Shown piece by piece: positions 1 through 9,013 of a DNA stretch of 64,000 bases (the first letter of the stretch is position 1; the number at the start of each line of letters is the position of its first letter). The position numbers were made by a program, and so were the translations under genes. The notes under the pieces are model-generated. The model was not told the origin of the DNA and made no database searches. It saw only the letters and a program-made list of their open reading frames with translations. The stretch comes from Flavobacteriales bacterium (lineage in GTDB: Bacteria > Bacteroidota > Bacteroidia > Flavobacteriales_F > PHOS-HE28), in assembly GCA_024103275.1 (NCBI GenBank), contig JAGFIV010000085.1:1-64000 (forward strand), written 5' to 3'.

Positions 1-2563
1 CCTCGCCGTTGACGGTGCCGTCCCATCCTTCACCGATGGCGGAGCTGCTGAAGATCTCGGCCCCCCAGCGGTCGAACACCCGGAATTCATAGAAGCGGGG
101 ATCGGCATCGCGGAGCACGGGAACCAAGGCGTCATTGATGCCGTCGCCGTCGGGGGTGAAGGCATTGGGCACGTACACGGTGAGCTCCCCGTTGACCAGG
201 GCGTTGCGGGTGATGGTGTCGGTGCAACCGTAGGCATTGGTCACGATCAATTCCACGGGATACACGCCCGGGGCATCACCCGGGAAGGTGACCGTGGCAT
301 TGGCGGTCTGTGCGTCCGGGGGGTCGCCGTGGGGGAAGGTCCACGACCAGGACACCACGTCCATGGAGGAGCTGTCCCGGAAGGTGACCACGGGGTCGGA
401 GATCTCCGCGGGCAGCGGCTGGAGGCCGAAAAAGGCCACCGGGTTGGGGAGGACGTGGATGATGTTGTACAGCGTGGTGTCCCCCTCGCAACCGACGGTT
501 GAGGTCACATGCAGGGACACATTGTAGGTGCCCGGTTGCGCATAGGTGTGGTCGGCCATGCAGTCGCCGCCGGCCTGCCCATCGCCGAAATCCCAGGCAC
601 ACGCGCCGATCATGCCGGGGTCGGTGGTGTTGCTGAACCGGACGCGCAAGGGCGCGCATCCCTCTTCAGGGTCTATGCTGAAGGTGACCACGGGCGGTTC
701 GTAGGCGGTCACTGCGGCGCTGTCGGTGAAGGTGGCGCTGCACCCGGCCTGGTTGGTCATGGTGAGCGAGACGGCGTAGGTTCCCGGCTGCGTGTAGGTG
801 GTGGTGGGGCTTGTTTCGGAGGAGGTGCTTCCGTTGCCGAGGTCCCAGGAGGCGGCCATCCCGTCCTCGTCGGGGGTGTTGTTCTCGAACCGCACGTTCA
901 GCGGGATGCACCCGGTTGCGGGATCGGCGGTAAAGGCCGGGGCCGGGGTGGGGAGGATCTGGATGAATTGGGGGGAGGTCACCTCGCCGGAGCAACCGAA
1001 CTCGCTGGTGGCGACAAGCATCACGTTGTAGGTGCCGGGGTTGTTGTACATATGCGTGGCAGGACTTCCGCTGCCGATGCCGCCATCACCGAAGGACCAG
1101 GCATACGTGTAATTGCCCGGCGGCTGGGTAGTGCTGGAGAAGGTGACGGGTAATCCGACGCATCCGAAGGTGGTATCGGCCACGAAGGAGGCCACGGGCT
1201 TGGGGTGTACGGTCACCAGGTCATCGAAGAGGCTGTCGGATGTGCAGCCTTCGGCGGAGGTGACCGTGAGGCGTACATCGTATGTGCCGGGCTGGTTGTA
1301 GGTATGGTTGAAGGAGTTGCCGGCATGGGTGCTCCCGTCGCCGAGGTCCCACAGCACGCTGCCGCTTAGGGCGGGATCTGTTTGGTTGCTGAAATGCACG
1401 ACCAGGGGCGCGCATCCGGAAACAGGTGTAGCACCGATCAACGGTTGTGGATACTCCGTGGTGATCTCTTTTTGCGCCATGGCGCAGGAACCATCCGGGC
1501 GGATCACGCGCAGCGTGTACACGCCTCCCCCCAACCCCAGCGCGGAGGCGTCCAGGACCGGGCCGGTCTGGCCCACGATGGCCACGCCGTCCAAGTACCA
1601 TTGGTACAAATTGGGTGGTGCGTTGTACGGTGCACCGTTGAGGAGCAGGTCGTTCGTGCATGGATGCCCGGTGCTGGACACGGCGAGTTCCGCCGTCACC
1701 AAGCCCATGTTGTCAACGAAGAAATACGGCCAGGACGTGTTGTAGGAGATGTAGTCGCTGGGGATGGGGCATGCCGGCCCGAAGAGGATGGCCGCCGCAT
1801 CAAAGGGTGCCTCAAACGTGAAATCGAGCTCCTGCCACGCATTCGCCGGGTTGTATGTGATGCGGCCCAGTTCCACCCAGCCCAGGTCGGTAGGGCATCG
1901 GTCCGCAGGCAGGGGAGTGCCGAAGATGGGGTCATACTCCACATACGGCGAGGAGGGGCAAGTGTCAATGCCGTAGATCGCCATGTCGATGGGCCCGAAG
2001 TCCACGGGCATGTTCAGCCCGACGTTGACGGCTGGTGCGGTGGAAGTGCGTGCGGCCGCCATAGTGAAGGAAAGTTGGTAGGTCTGCCCGGTGATCAGCG
2101 GGTTGGCCAGGCATTGGACAAGGAACTCGTAATAGTAATTGTTGCCTGACCAATCGATGCTGGCGCCGAACCCCGCCAGCCCCCCTCCGTCGGGAAGGGG
2201 TTGCGGGATGGCGGCGGGCAGATAGTCGCACCCATAATAATCCGAGGAGGAGGACACCATGTAATTGGTCCAATTGTCGGCGCAATCAACATCCACGATC
2301 GGCCAGTTCGGATCATCACCGGGGCAGCAGGTATGGTCCTCAAAGGAGCCGTTGGTGATCAAGTTGCCGGAAGGCGGTAACAGGTCGCAGGGGCAGGCCA
2401 GCGAATCGTTGAGGTCGATCAGCCCGTTGCCGTCGTCATCCACGCCATTGTCACAAATCTCCTGTGCGGCCAGCAGCAGGGGCAGGCACAGGAGCGCCAC
2501 CAAGGTGCCCCAGCGGAGGCTCAAAGGCTTCTCGGCGTGGACTATGGCAACGGTGCCGGACAT
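1..2563 (-). CDS. Large secreted PKD-repeat protein with T9SS type B (gliding-motility) C-terminal domain, 3' end cut by window edge
   Basis: The reading frame runs from an ATG at 2563 to the window edge without a stop, giving 854 visible codons. It begins with a hydrophobic signal peptide (about residues 18-34, ending LLLAAQE), then an Asp-rich calcium-binding-like motif (DNGVDDDGNGLIDLND), then a jelly-roll-like module starting NLITNGSFED. About five PKD domains follow from roughly residue 369 to 773; the first four have the W-D/S-x-G-(D/N)-G and H/T-x-Y-x-x-P/x-G-T-Y pattern. The visible end (from about residue 788) has YVPNAFTPDGDGIND, FDRWG and WDG, the hallmark of the type B sorting domain. 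This predicts export across the outer membrane by T9SS and surface attachment or release. It starts 6 nt after the preceding gene's stop, so the two are probably cotranscribed. The ligand is unknown. Confidence 0.9.
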   Translation of the reverse strand, partial: MSGTVAIVHAEKPLSLRWGTLVALLCLPLLLAAQEICDNGVDDDGNGLIDLNDSLACPCDLLPPSGNLITNGSFEDHTCCPGDDPNWPIVDVDCADNWTNYMVSSSSDYYGCDYLPAAIPQPLPDGGGLAGFGASIDWSGNNYYYEFLVQCLANPLITGQTYQLSFTMAAARTSTAPAVNVGLNMPVDFGPIDMAIYGIDTCPSSPYVEYDPIFGTPLPADRCPTDLGWVELGRITYNPANAWQELDFTFEAPFDAAAILFGPACPIPSDYISYNTSWPYFFVDNMGLVTAELAVSSTGHPCTNDLLLNGAPYNAPPNLYQWYLDGVAIVGQTGPVLDASALGLGGGVYTLRVIRPDGSCAMAQKEITTEYPQPLIGATPVSGCAPLVVHFSNQTDPALSGSVLWDLGDGSTHAGNSFNHTYNQPGTYDVRLTVTSAEGCTSDSLFDDLVTVHPKPVASFVADTTFGCVGLPVTFSSTTQPPGNYTYAWSFGDGGIGSGSPATHMYNNPGTYNVMLVATSEFGCSGEVTSPQFIQILPTPAPAFTADPATGCIPLNVRFENNTPDEDGMAASWDLGNGSTSSETSPTTTYTQPGTYAVSLTMTNQAGCSATFTDSAAVTAYEPPVVTFSIDPEEGCAPLRVRFSNTTDPGMIGACAWDFGDGQAGGDCMADHTYAQPGTYNVSLHVTSTVGCEGDTTLYNIIHVLPNPVAFFGLQPLPAEISDPVVTFRDSSSMDVVSWSWTFPHGDPPDAQTANATVTFPGDAPGVYPVELIVTNAYGCTDTITRNALVNGELTVYVPNAFTPDGDGINDALVPVLRDADPRFYEFRVFDRWGAEIFSSSAIGEGWDGTVNGE

Positions 2564-2569
2564 TGGAGA

Positions 2570-4369
2570 TCAGTGGGTGACCATGATCCGGGCATGGTAC
2601 TGGTTTCCCCCCCGCATCCACATTTCCACGGCATAAACCCCAGGCGCCAGTTCGTGGGTCGGGACGTAGAGGTCCATGCGGCCATGGGCTTGTACAACCT
2701 TCACGATGCGCCCGTCGCTGTCCACCAACCGGACAAGTTCCATCGGGACCGGCGACGAAATGTTGAATGAGCCATCGGCCGGTGAAGGATAGAGGAGCGG
2801 CCTGTGTTCCGCTGCGCGCGCCTCATCGATCCCCACGGTAATGCTGATGGCTTGGCAGGAGGTGCCTTCGCCGCAGGAACCGGTGGCGGTGACGCAAACG
2901 ATGTACGTTCCGCTGGACGCATACGTATGCGTCGGCGAGGTCTCGGTGCTGGTGGTGCCGTCCCCGAAATCCCAGAAGTAGCCGCTGGCGCCGGTGGTGG
3001 TGTTGGCGAATCCCCAAGAGAACCCGCCGGTCCCCAGCGGATAGGGGTTGAATTGGGGCCGCACCGCACAGCAGGGGTCGTAGGTGTCCACCGCTACCGG
3101 TTGGGTTCCCAGGGGCCAGGGATAGGTGGTGAACGCGGAGTTGGTCAGGCTTGTGAACGGTTGGACGATGGCCGAAAATTCATCGTGCCAGACCAAGGTC
3201 GAATCCAGCGGGTCGCAGGCGGCATTCCCCTCCGTGTCGGTTTGGATCAGCAGGGCCTTCCACTCCTGGAAGCTGGCCCCATAACTGCTGGTGCTGCCCA
3301 AGATGGCGAGGGAGCCGTCATCCTGGGCGACCATGTTCACCGAATAGTCATTGCCCGGTGCGCCGAAGACCTTGGACCTTACCAGGTTGCCGTCCGAGTC
3401 CAACTTGCCCCAGGCCATTTCATAACCGCCCGGCAGGGTGGTCACCCATTGGGGGTGGATCAGCCATTGGACCCCGTCATCGTGGTCGGCGATCAGCGTG
3501 ACCGTTTCCACGCCCTTTTCCAGCACCCTTGTCCAAACATGGTCGCCTCCCGGGGTCAGCTTGGTGATCCAGGCATTGATCGAAGCCGGCAGGTAGCCCA
3601 GGCTCCGGCCTCCGATGTACAGGCTGCCATCCGTGGCTTCGGTCACGTTGTAGCCTTCATCCACACCGTTGCCGCTGCTGATGCTGCGTGCCCACAACTC
3701 ATTGCCCAGGGCATCGGTGCGCACCAGGTAGGCCGAGGGCGAATAGCCGGTACCCAGCGCATCCCCGTATCCGATCAGGGCAAACCCGCCATCGGCCAGT
3801 TCCGTGGCATCGTAGGCCCAGTCCCAGCCCGAGGTCCCGAACGCCTTTGCCCATTGAACCTCGCCCGTCGCGCTGAACTTCGTGAGCAACATGTCGTAGT
3901 CGTTCCCAAAGGCACCGGCACGGCCGCCGGAGATGAACCCGTCGCTGGTGGCCTTCAACGTATGGAAGGCATTGGACCCGCCCTCTACGTCGACCCGGGT
4001 GCTGTTGATCAAGGTGCCGTCGAAAGCGATGTGGAGGATGATCCCGTCGCGGCTGTTGGTCCCGCCACCCAAGGCGAACCCTGCCACCAGGATACCATTC
4101 TCATTGGTGGCAATGCACTGGCTGTACAAGCCCATGGCCACGAAGTAGGGATAGGTCCGGGTCCATGCATGGGTGCCGTCCGGCCCCACGCATGTGATCT
4201 GGATGTTCTTGTCGGCCGACTCGGTGGCGAAGAAGAGTCGTCCTTGCGTATCCATCGTTCCACCGTACATCTTTACGGCATTCGGCACGGTGTAGACACG
4301 TTCAAATGGGGCTTGCCCGAACACGTTGAGGCCCGTCAGGATCAAGGAGAGGAGCAGGATTTGGCGCAT
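2570..4369 (-). CDS. T9SS type A sorting domain protein with beta-propeller-like repeats and one PKD domain
   Basis: About 599 residues. I start it at the ATG at 4369 (MRQILLLSLILTG...), which gives a clean signal peptide ending NVFGQ; the frame extends to a TTG at 4390, which is less likely. The N-terminal ~430 residues are a series of repeats of the type 'DGTLINSTR / ADGGFALIGYGD / VRTDALGNELWAR', as in delta-60/beta-propeller proteins. A PKD domain (WDFGDGTTSTETSPTHTYAS) follows, and then a Por-type T9SS sorting tail (LLYPSPADGSFNISS ... GRIVKV ... LAPGVYAVEM). It is a close paralogue of the protein encoded at 4512-6317, in the same orientation, so the pair looks like a tandem duplication. 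Expected to be secreted or surface-attached; no enzymatic motif is seen. Confidence 0.88.
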   Translation of the reverse strand: MRQILLLSLILTGLNVFGQAPFERVYTVPNAVKMYGGTMDTQGRLFFATESADKNIQITCVGPDGTHAWTRTYPYFVAMGLYSQCIATNENGILVAGFALGGGTNSRDGIILHIAFDGTLINSTRVDVEGGSNAFHTLKATSDGFISGGRAGAFGNDYDMLLTKFSATGEVQWAKAFGTSGWDWAYDATELADGGFALIGYGDALGTGYSPSAYLVRTDALGNELWARSISSGNGVDEGYNVTEATDGSLYIGGRSLGYLPASINAWITKLTPGGDHVWTRVLEKGVETVTLIADHDDGVQWLIHPQWVTTLPGGYEMAWGKLDSDGNLVRSKVFGAPGNDYSVNMVAQDDGSLAILGSTSSYGASFQEWKALLIQTDTEGNAACDPLDSTLVWHDEFSAIVQPFTSLTNSAFTTYPWPLGTQPVAVDTYDPCCAVRPQFNPYPLGTGGFSWGFANTTTGASGYFWDFGDGTTSTETSPTHTYASSGTYIVCVTATGSCGEGTSCQAISITVGIDEARAAEHRPLLYPSPADGSFNISSPVPMELVRLVDSDGRIVKVVQAHGRMDLYVPTHELAPGVYAVEMWMRGGNQYHARIMVTH

Positions 4370-4386
4370 GTGCGTCGCTGGTTTCA

Positions 4387-4394
4387 ACAAAGTA
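4387..4394 (-). promoter_or_regulatory. Putative -7 promoter element TACTTTGT
   Basis: On the minus strand this octamer matches the Bacteroidota -7 consensus TAnnTTTG at all but the last positions. It lies 17 nt before the ATG at 4369. The paralogous gene upstream has TACTTTAG in a similar position (6338-6345), which supports both. Confidence 0.45.
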
Positions 4395-4460
4395 AACCAA
4401 TGTGCATGCAGCCTTCCCCAACGGTCGGCCCAAAACCAACCATTCGTCCCCCGAAAAACC

Positions 4461-4494
4461 GAAAGCGCCGCCGAAGGTGTCCGGCGGCGCTTTC
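4461..4494 (-). terminator. Rho-independent terminator after the 4512-6317 gene
   Basis: A perfect 12-bp stem (GAAAGCGCCGCC paired with GGCGGCGCTTTC) closes a 10-nt loop. On the minus strand it is followed by GGTTTTTC. It begins 17 nt beyond the stop of the upstream T9SS gene and precedes the promoter-proximal region of the next one, so the two paralogues are probably separate transcripts. Confidence 0.7.
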
Positions 4495-4511
4495 AGGTAA
4501 GGCTTGTGTGA

Positions 4512-6317
4512 TCAATGGATCACCACGGCACGCAGGTGGTGCAGGGTGCCGTTCCGTAGCTGCACCCTTACGGCATAGCTTCCGGCAGGCAAGTCATCCA
4601 CGGTGATCTCCAAGCGCAACCGGCCTTGGGCGGCAACATCTTTCACGATGCGTCCGGCATGGTCAAGTACTTGGATGTGCTCCATGGGCTTCACGCCCTC
4701 CAGCACAATGCTGCGGTCGGCCGGGGATGGGTACAGCGCGGGTCGCCCGTTCGCGCCTTGGAGTTCATCAATCCCGGCGATCGCCACTTCAATCGACTGG
4801 CAGGTGGTGGCCTCCCCGCAAGTTCCGCTCACCGTAAGGCACACCATGTACGTGCCGCCGGTTGCATAAGCATGGGTGGGCGACTGTTCCGTACTGGTGG
4901 TGCCGTCGCCGAAATCCCAGGAATAGATGGCACCACCCGTGGTGGTGTTCATAAATCCCCATGCCCCTCCGTCACTCCCAATGGAGTACGGGGTGAAATC
5001 GGGTCGCACCAGGCAGCAGGGGTCGTCCGTGGTCACCGCTACCGGGAGTGTTCCCAGGGGCCAAGGGTATTCGGTGAACCCCGAGTTGGTGATGCTGGAG
5101 ATGGGGACCACGTGTGGGGTGAAGGCTTGCCACGTCAGCGTGGAATCCATTTCGTCGCATACCGCATTGAACTCGCTGTCGGTCTGGATCAGGAATACCT
5201 GCCAATCCAGGGCATCGGCACCATAACTGTTCGTTATGCCCAGGATGGCCAGGCTGTTATCCTGCTTCCTGAACATTTGGATCGCGTAGTCGATCCTGGG
5301 CGCACCGTATTGCTTGTAGTAAACCAGGTTGCCATCCGCATCGAATTTGCCCCAACCGATCTGGTAATCTCCTTGGCTTCCGGCCGCCCATTGGGGGTGG
5401 ACCAACCATGTGACGCCCCCATCGTGATCGGGGATCAAGGTCACGCTCTCCGTTCCGTATACGGCCGCCCGGGTCCAGATGTGGTTTCCGTTGGGCGAGA
5501 GCTTGGTGATCCAGGCGTTGGTTTCGCTTACGGTGAAACCCAAGGAACGCCCGCCGATGTACAGGTTACCGTCCAGGTCTTCCACCACGTTGTAGCCCTC
5601 CTCGGAATGGAAGTCCGAATAGAGGATGCGCGCCCAGAGTTCGTTGCCCATGGCATCGGTGCGGACCAGGTAGGCGGAGGGGCGGCCGGTCGTATTTGGC
5701 AGCGTATCCCGGTAGCCGATGACGGCGAAACCGCCGTCGGCGAGTTCCGTGGCGTCGTAGGCCCAGTCCCATAGGGGGCGTCCATAGGAGCGCGACCATT
5801 GGATCTCGCCCAAGGTGTTGAATTTGGTGAGGGTCATGTCGTAGTCGTTCCCATAGGCCCCTGCGCGCCCCCCTGCGATGAACCCGTCGCTGGTGGCCTT
5901 CAAGGTGTGGAAGGCATTGGAGCCGCCGCCCACGTCCACCCGGGTGCTGGACAGCAGGGTGCCGTCTAGGTCGATGCGCAGCACGACCCCATCCCTGCTG
6001 GCCGTGCCATTGCCCAACGCGAAGCCGACCACCACAATGCCGTCCGGCCCCGCGGCAACGCAGGTGCTGTATAGGCCCATATCGACGAAATACGGGTAGA
6101 CGTTTGTCCACTCATGGGTGCCGTCCGGTGCAATACGGGTCACTTGGATGTTGTTGTCAGCGGTTTCATTGGCCAGCACATAGTGCCCCTCCAGGTCGAT
6201 GGTGGCGCCCGAGAATTCCAGCGCCCCGGGTATGCGGTAGATCCGTTCAAAGGCATCCTGGGCGTTCAGGAGCACGGCGAGGCATACCAAGGCACAAGTG
6301 AGGAGAGCTTTTTTCAT
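4512..6317 (-). CDS. T9SS type A sorting domain protein, tandem paralogue of the 2570-4369 product
   Basis: 601 residues from an ATG at 6317 (MKKALLTCALVCLAVLLNAQ, a good signal peptide). Domain order matches its neighbour: about 430 residues of beta-propeller-like repeats (SRDGVVLRIDLDGTLLSS, DGGFAVIGYRD, VRTDAMGNELWAR), a PKD domain (YSWDFGDGTTSTEQSPTHAY) around residues 445-510, and a T9SS type A tail (ALYPSPADRSIVLEG ... GRIVKDV ... LPAGSYAVRV). Long blocks are nearly identical to the paralogue, for example GSNAFHTLKATSDGFI and WDWAYDATELADGGFA. Likely a secreted or surface protein of unknown ligand. It is followed by a strong terminator. Confidence 0.88.
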   Translation of the reverse strand: MKKALLTCALVCLAVLLNAQDAFERIYRIPGALEFSGATIDLEGHYVLANETADNNIQVTRIAPDGTHEWTNVYPYFVDMGLYSTCVAAGPDGIVVVGFALGNGTASRDGVVLRIDLDGTLLSSTRVDVGGGSNAFHTLKATSDGFIAGGRAGAYGNDYDMTLTKFNTLGEIQWSRSYGRPLWDWAYDATELADGGFAVIGYRDTLPNTTGRPSAYLVRTDAMGNELWARILYSDFHSEEGYNVVEDLDGNLYIGGRSLGFTVSETNAWITKLSPNGNHIWTRAAVYGTESVTLIPDHDGGVTWLVHPQWAAGSQGDYQIGWGKFDADGNLVYYKQYGAPRIDYAIQMFRKQDNSLAILGITNSYGADALDWQVFLIQTDSEFNAVCDEMDSTLTWQAFTPHVVPISSITNSGFTEYPWPLGTLPVAVTTDDPCCLVRPDFTPYSIGSDGGAWGFMNTTTGGAIYSWDFGDGTTSTEQSPTHAYATGGTYMVCLTVSGTCGEATTCQSIEVAIAGIDELQGANGRPALYPSPADRSIVLEGVKPMEHIQVLDHAGRIVKDVAAQGRLRLEITVDDLPAGSYAVRVQLRNGTLHHLRAVVIH

Positions 6318-6337
6318 GGTCGAGGTTTGAATGGTGG

Positions 6338-6345
6338 CTAAAGTA
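6338..6345 (-). promoter_or_regulatory. Putative -7 promoter element TACTTTAG
   Basis: Minus-strand octamer resembling TAnnTTTG, 20 nt upstream of the ATG at 6317. Position and sequence parallel the element before the downstream paralogue. Confidence 0.4.
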
Positions 6346-6482
6346 GCGGTTCCTCCCCTGTGCCCCTGGCCGGTTCATCCCTAAATCAACGGGCCGTCAA
6401 CGCAGGCGGGGGTGGGCGTTTCGTTCGCCAGGGGCTGTCGGGCGGCAGGGGGGCGGTGTTCTTCCGGGGAGTGGCCAGACCC

Positions 6483-7265
6483 TTACACTTGCTCCCGGGC
6501 CGTGAGGAACTTGGCCACCTGCTCCCTGTAGTTGCGGCCGCTGACCAGGTGCCTGTCGTTGCGCAGGAGAAAGGTGAATTCATTGTTGCCGCTGTACCGG
6601 TAGCTCTTCACCTGTGCCATGTTCACGATGTAGCTGCGGTGGATGCGGAGGAACTCGGCGGGGTCCAGTTCGCTTTCCAGCATGTTCATGGTCATGCGGA
6701 GCGAGTGCCTGCCCTGCATGGCCTGCAGCACCACGTAGTTGCCTTCGGCCTTCACATAGAGGATGTCCTTTGCCGCGATGCGGTATTCGCGCCCTTTATC
6801 CTTGATCAGGAATACCTGCGCACTGTCCTTCCGTTCCTTCAGGTGGGTTTGCACCAGGTCCAACATCCGGCCGGCGAGGACCTTTTGTTCCCGCATCTCG
6901 ATGAATTCCTTGGCCCGTTCCAAGGATTCGTAAAACCGGTCGTCGTCGAAGGGCTTGAGCAGGTAGTCCACGGCCCGGACATCGAATGCCTTCAACGCAT
7001 ATTGGTCGAATGCCGTGCTGAAGATCACGAAGGGGGCCGTCTTGTTGGACGGCAGGCGCTTGAGGAGTTCGAACCCGTTTACCAAGGGCATTTGGATGTC
7101 AAGATAGAGGAGGTCCACGGTTTCCTTCCGGCAGATTTCCAAGGCCTCCAGTCCATTGCGGCATTCGGCCAGGATGCGGATGTCCGGGTCTTCACCCAAC
7201 AGTCGCACGATGTGGGCCCTTGCCGTGGGCTCATCATCCACCACGATGGTCCGGACGTTCCTCAT
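6483..7265 (-). CDS. LytTR-family response regulator (pair 1)
   Basis: 260 residues. An N-terminal receiver domain (about 5-120) has the acidic pair D10-D11, phospho-acceptor D56 (LLYLDIQMP) and the conserved lysine in LLKPFDDDR. A C-terminal LytTR DNA-binding domain (about 150-255) has the typical FLRIHRSYIVN motif and AEGNYVVL. This is the DNA-binding output half of a LytS/LytR-type system. Its start overlaps the stop of the upstream sensor kinase gene by four bases (ATGA), so the two are translationally coupled. The targets are not known; the adjacent ABC efflux module (9014-15911) or the T9SS genes are candidates by position. A paralogue lies at 19003-19782. Confidence 0.92.
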   Translation of the reverse strand: MRNVRTIVVDDEPTARAHIVRLLGEDPDIRILAECRNGLEALEICRKETVDLLYLDIQMPLVNGFELLKRLPSNKTAPFVIFSTAFDQYALKAFDVRAVDYLLKPFDDDRFYESLERAKEFIEMREQKVLAGRMLDLVQTHLKERKDSAQVFLIKDKGREYRIAAKDILYVKAEGNYVVLQAMQGRHSLRMTMNMLESELDPAEFLRIHRSYIVNMAQVKSYRYSGNNEFTFLLRNDRHLVSGRNYREQVAKFLTAREQV

Positions 7266-8410
7266 CGGTCCCCGGGGTCTTCAATGACAAAAGGAAGGCT
7301 GACGGTGGCATGGAACCCCTGCCCTGGCCCGGAGACGGCGCGCAGTTGGCCAAGGTTGCCGTACATGAGGGACAGTCGCTCCCGGATGTTGCGCAGGCCG
7401 ATTCCCCCCAGGGTGAGGGCGGAGGCCACGTCGCTGCACCCTTTTCCATTGTCACTTACGCGCAAGTGGAGCATTGCCCCCTCGTGCCTGGCTGCGATGT
7501 TGATCCGCATCTCGTCGGCCGTGGTGTCCAAGCCGTGTTTGATGGAGTTCTCCACCAACGGTTGCAGGATCATGCCCGGCACCATGGCATCGCCGCATTC
7601 CGGCGGAATGTCGTAGAACACTTGCAGCCGGTCCTTGAACCGGATGGTCTCGATATCGAGGTAATTGCCGATGTGTTCGATCTCATGGTACAAGGGTACG
7701 GTGGCCCGGCGTTCCTCGGCCAAGGTCGTCCGCAGTAATTGGCCCAGGCGTGCCAGGACCTTCCGGGAGCCTTTGCGGTCCTCGTCCATCAGGGCGCTTA
7801 CCGTGTTCAGCGTGTTGAACAGGAAGTGGGGCTGGAGTTGCTTTTTCAGTGCATGGAGGCGGGTGGTCTGCAGCTCGTTCTGCAAGCGAAGCACTTGGTT
7901 GCGTTCTTCCTGCATTTGCCGGTGGGTCTGCATGTACAAAAGGAAGAGCAGCAACACCCAATATTCCAGCAAGCGCTGCACAACCCCTGCGGGCAGCACC
8001 AGCAGGATGCCGTGCAAGGTCCGCTGGTCGATCGTCATCTCGCCTGCGACGTTCAGCAGTCCCATATACACCGCGGTGGTGAACAGTTCGTGGCACGTGC
8101 AGATCAGTATGCCCAAGCCCAAGTGTGCCAGGATAGCCCGGGAAACGGGGTGGCTTTTCAGGGACCATTTGATGGACCAGCGGTTCACCAACGGGAGCAG
8201 CAATGTCCACGTAAAGAAATTCAGGAAAGGGCCCGGAGCCTGGCGCCACCAGTCAAAATTGCCCGGGATCGTCCCGAGCTGGGTGCGCCCGATGAAAGAG
8301 GTGAAGACGAACACCACGGACAAGATCCCTGCGGCCACGAACAGCGCACGCATGGGGATCGGCGCCCACATCAAATAAGTCCTTAGCCAGTCCCTGAACT
8401 TGTCTTTCAT
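7262..8410 (-). CDS. LytS/YehU-type sensor histidine kinase (pair 1)
   Basis: 382 residues starting at the ATG at 8410 (MKDKFRDWLRTYLMWAP). A longer open frame exists upstream, but comparison with the paralogue at 19779-20903 supports this start. The N-terminal half has about four membrane helices. It is followed by a short coiled linker (MQTHRQMQEERNQVLRLQNELQ) and the His_kinase domain with the phospho-acceptor in LQPHFLFNTLNTVSAL. The ATPase has an N-box (LQPLVENSIKHGL) and glycine-rich motifs (DNGKG, GGIGLRNIRERL). It has no periplasmic sensor domain of note, so the membrane part itself may sense. It is coupled to the LytTR regulator gene by an ATGA overlap. Confidence 0.9.
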   Translation of the reverse strand: MKDKFRDWLRTYLMWAPIPMRALFVAAGILSVVFVFTSFIGRTQLGTIPGNFDWWRQAPGPFLNFFTWTLLLPLVNRWSIKWSLKSHPVSRAILAHLGLGILICTCHELFTTAVYMGLLNVAGEMTIDQRTLHGILLVLPAGVVQRLLEYWVLLLFLLYMQTHRQMQEERNQVLRLQNELQTTRLHALKKQLQPHFLFNTLNTVSALMDEDRKGSRKVLARLGQLLRTTLAEERRATVPLYHEIEHIGNYLDIETIRFKDRLQVFYDIPPECGDAMVPGMILQPLVENSIKHGLDTTADEMRINIAARHEGAMLHLRVSDNGKGCSDVASALTLGGIGLRNIRERLSLMYGNLGQLRAVSGPGQGFHATVSLPFVIEDPGDR

Positions 8411-8697
8411 GGTGGGCGCTGCCCCTTGCGCTGGACCAAGGATGACACCTCCCGTCAACGATCCTTCCGCAAATGGGTCGAAGGGCCAAGGTAATTCACC
8501 CGGCCCCGAATGCGCTCCGGGATTGCGCTTTTGCGCCGGTTTGGGTTCCACCGCCGGAGTTTCCATATTCCCTGGGCACGAAATTCCGGCAATGGGCATG
8601 CACTGTCGGACACATACGCAACCAAAGTACCGGCTGGCCGCCGTACGCGGCCTTTGCCGGTGGCGAGCCGTGGAAAAGGGGATGAACGGGGCCCGGT
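8411..8697. other. Gene-free spacer between LytS1 start and the folA-like repeat
   Basis: 287 bases with no convincing coding frame on either strand. It must contain the promoter of the LytS1-LytR1 operon, but I see no clear TAnnTTTG box close to the start at 8410. The spacer before LytS2 (20904-21205) has a similar length but no obvious sequence similarity. Confidence 0.5.
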
Positions 8698-8734
8698 GCG
8701 GCCTACTTCTGCAGCACCACGGTGGTGAAGGCGA
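8698..8734. repeat. 37-nt perfect direct repeat, left copy (identical to folA 3' end)
   Basis: These 37 bases are identical, in the same orientation, to 21206-21242, which cover the last ten sense codons plus stop of folA and five bases beyond. Identity stops abruptly on the left. On the right it decays into recognisable but diverged folA homology (8735-8786). The geometry, a direct repeat at the 3' tip of a gene flanking 12.5 kb, resembles an attachment-site duplication. A fragment left by segmental duplication is the alternative. Confidence 0.85.
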
Positions 8735-8786
8735 TTGGAAGCAGCTCATCCACCGTACGCTTCCCGCTTCTGACCTCCTTTCCGGC
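8703..8786 (-). pseudogene. Dihydrofolate reductase C-terminal remnant (27 codons plus stop)
   Basis: Read on the minus strand, 27 codons plus TAG align without gaps to the C-terminus of the intact FolA at 21211-21711. 18 of 27 residues are identical, and the last nine (AFTTVVLQK) match exactly. An in-frame stop (TAA) lies at 8808-8810, and no FolA homology is visible further upstream, so this is a fragment rather than a gene. The substitutions are concentrated in the 5' half, whereas the 3' 37 nt are perfect. That uneven divergence suggests the terminal block was recently acquired, converted or constrained. Confidence 0.75.
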
Positions 8787-9001
8787 CGACTGGCCCACAA
8801 TAGCCCCTTAACGCCGATGCCAGCGTGGTCGGCCCGGAAACCTTGGTTGCACGGGTTTGAACAAGCATGTCGGCCATCGCTGAGGGAAAGAGGTCGTTGT
8901 TCGCGTGGCCTTCGGTTTCCGACGGCAATTGGCGCTTCATGCCGTTCATCACGCTCCTGGCCATCGGACACATTCGGCTTTCGCAAGGGGCCTGGGCCTT
9001 G

Positions 9002-9009
9002 GATCTTTG
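9002..9009 (+). promoter_or_regulatory. Putative -7-like box GATCTTTG, 4 nt before the start
   Basis: GATCTTTG ends exactly 4 nt before the ATG at 9014. The same spacing of a TTTG-type box to the start codon recurs at several other genes here (for example 25163, 44499, 62887). It lacks the usual TA at its 5' end. If functional, transcription would start at or next to the start codon. Confidence 0.3.
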
Positions 9010-9013
9010 ATGC

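Noticed and set aside
2804-4606. 600-codon plus-strand frame opposite the T9SS gene
   Set aside because: Shadow of the minus-strand PKD protein; composition atypical and no start with a signal or promoter.
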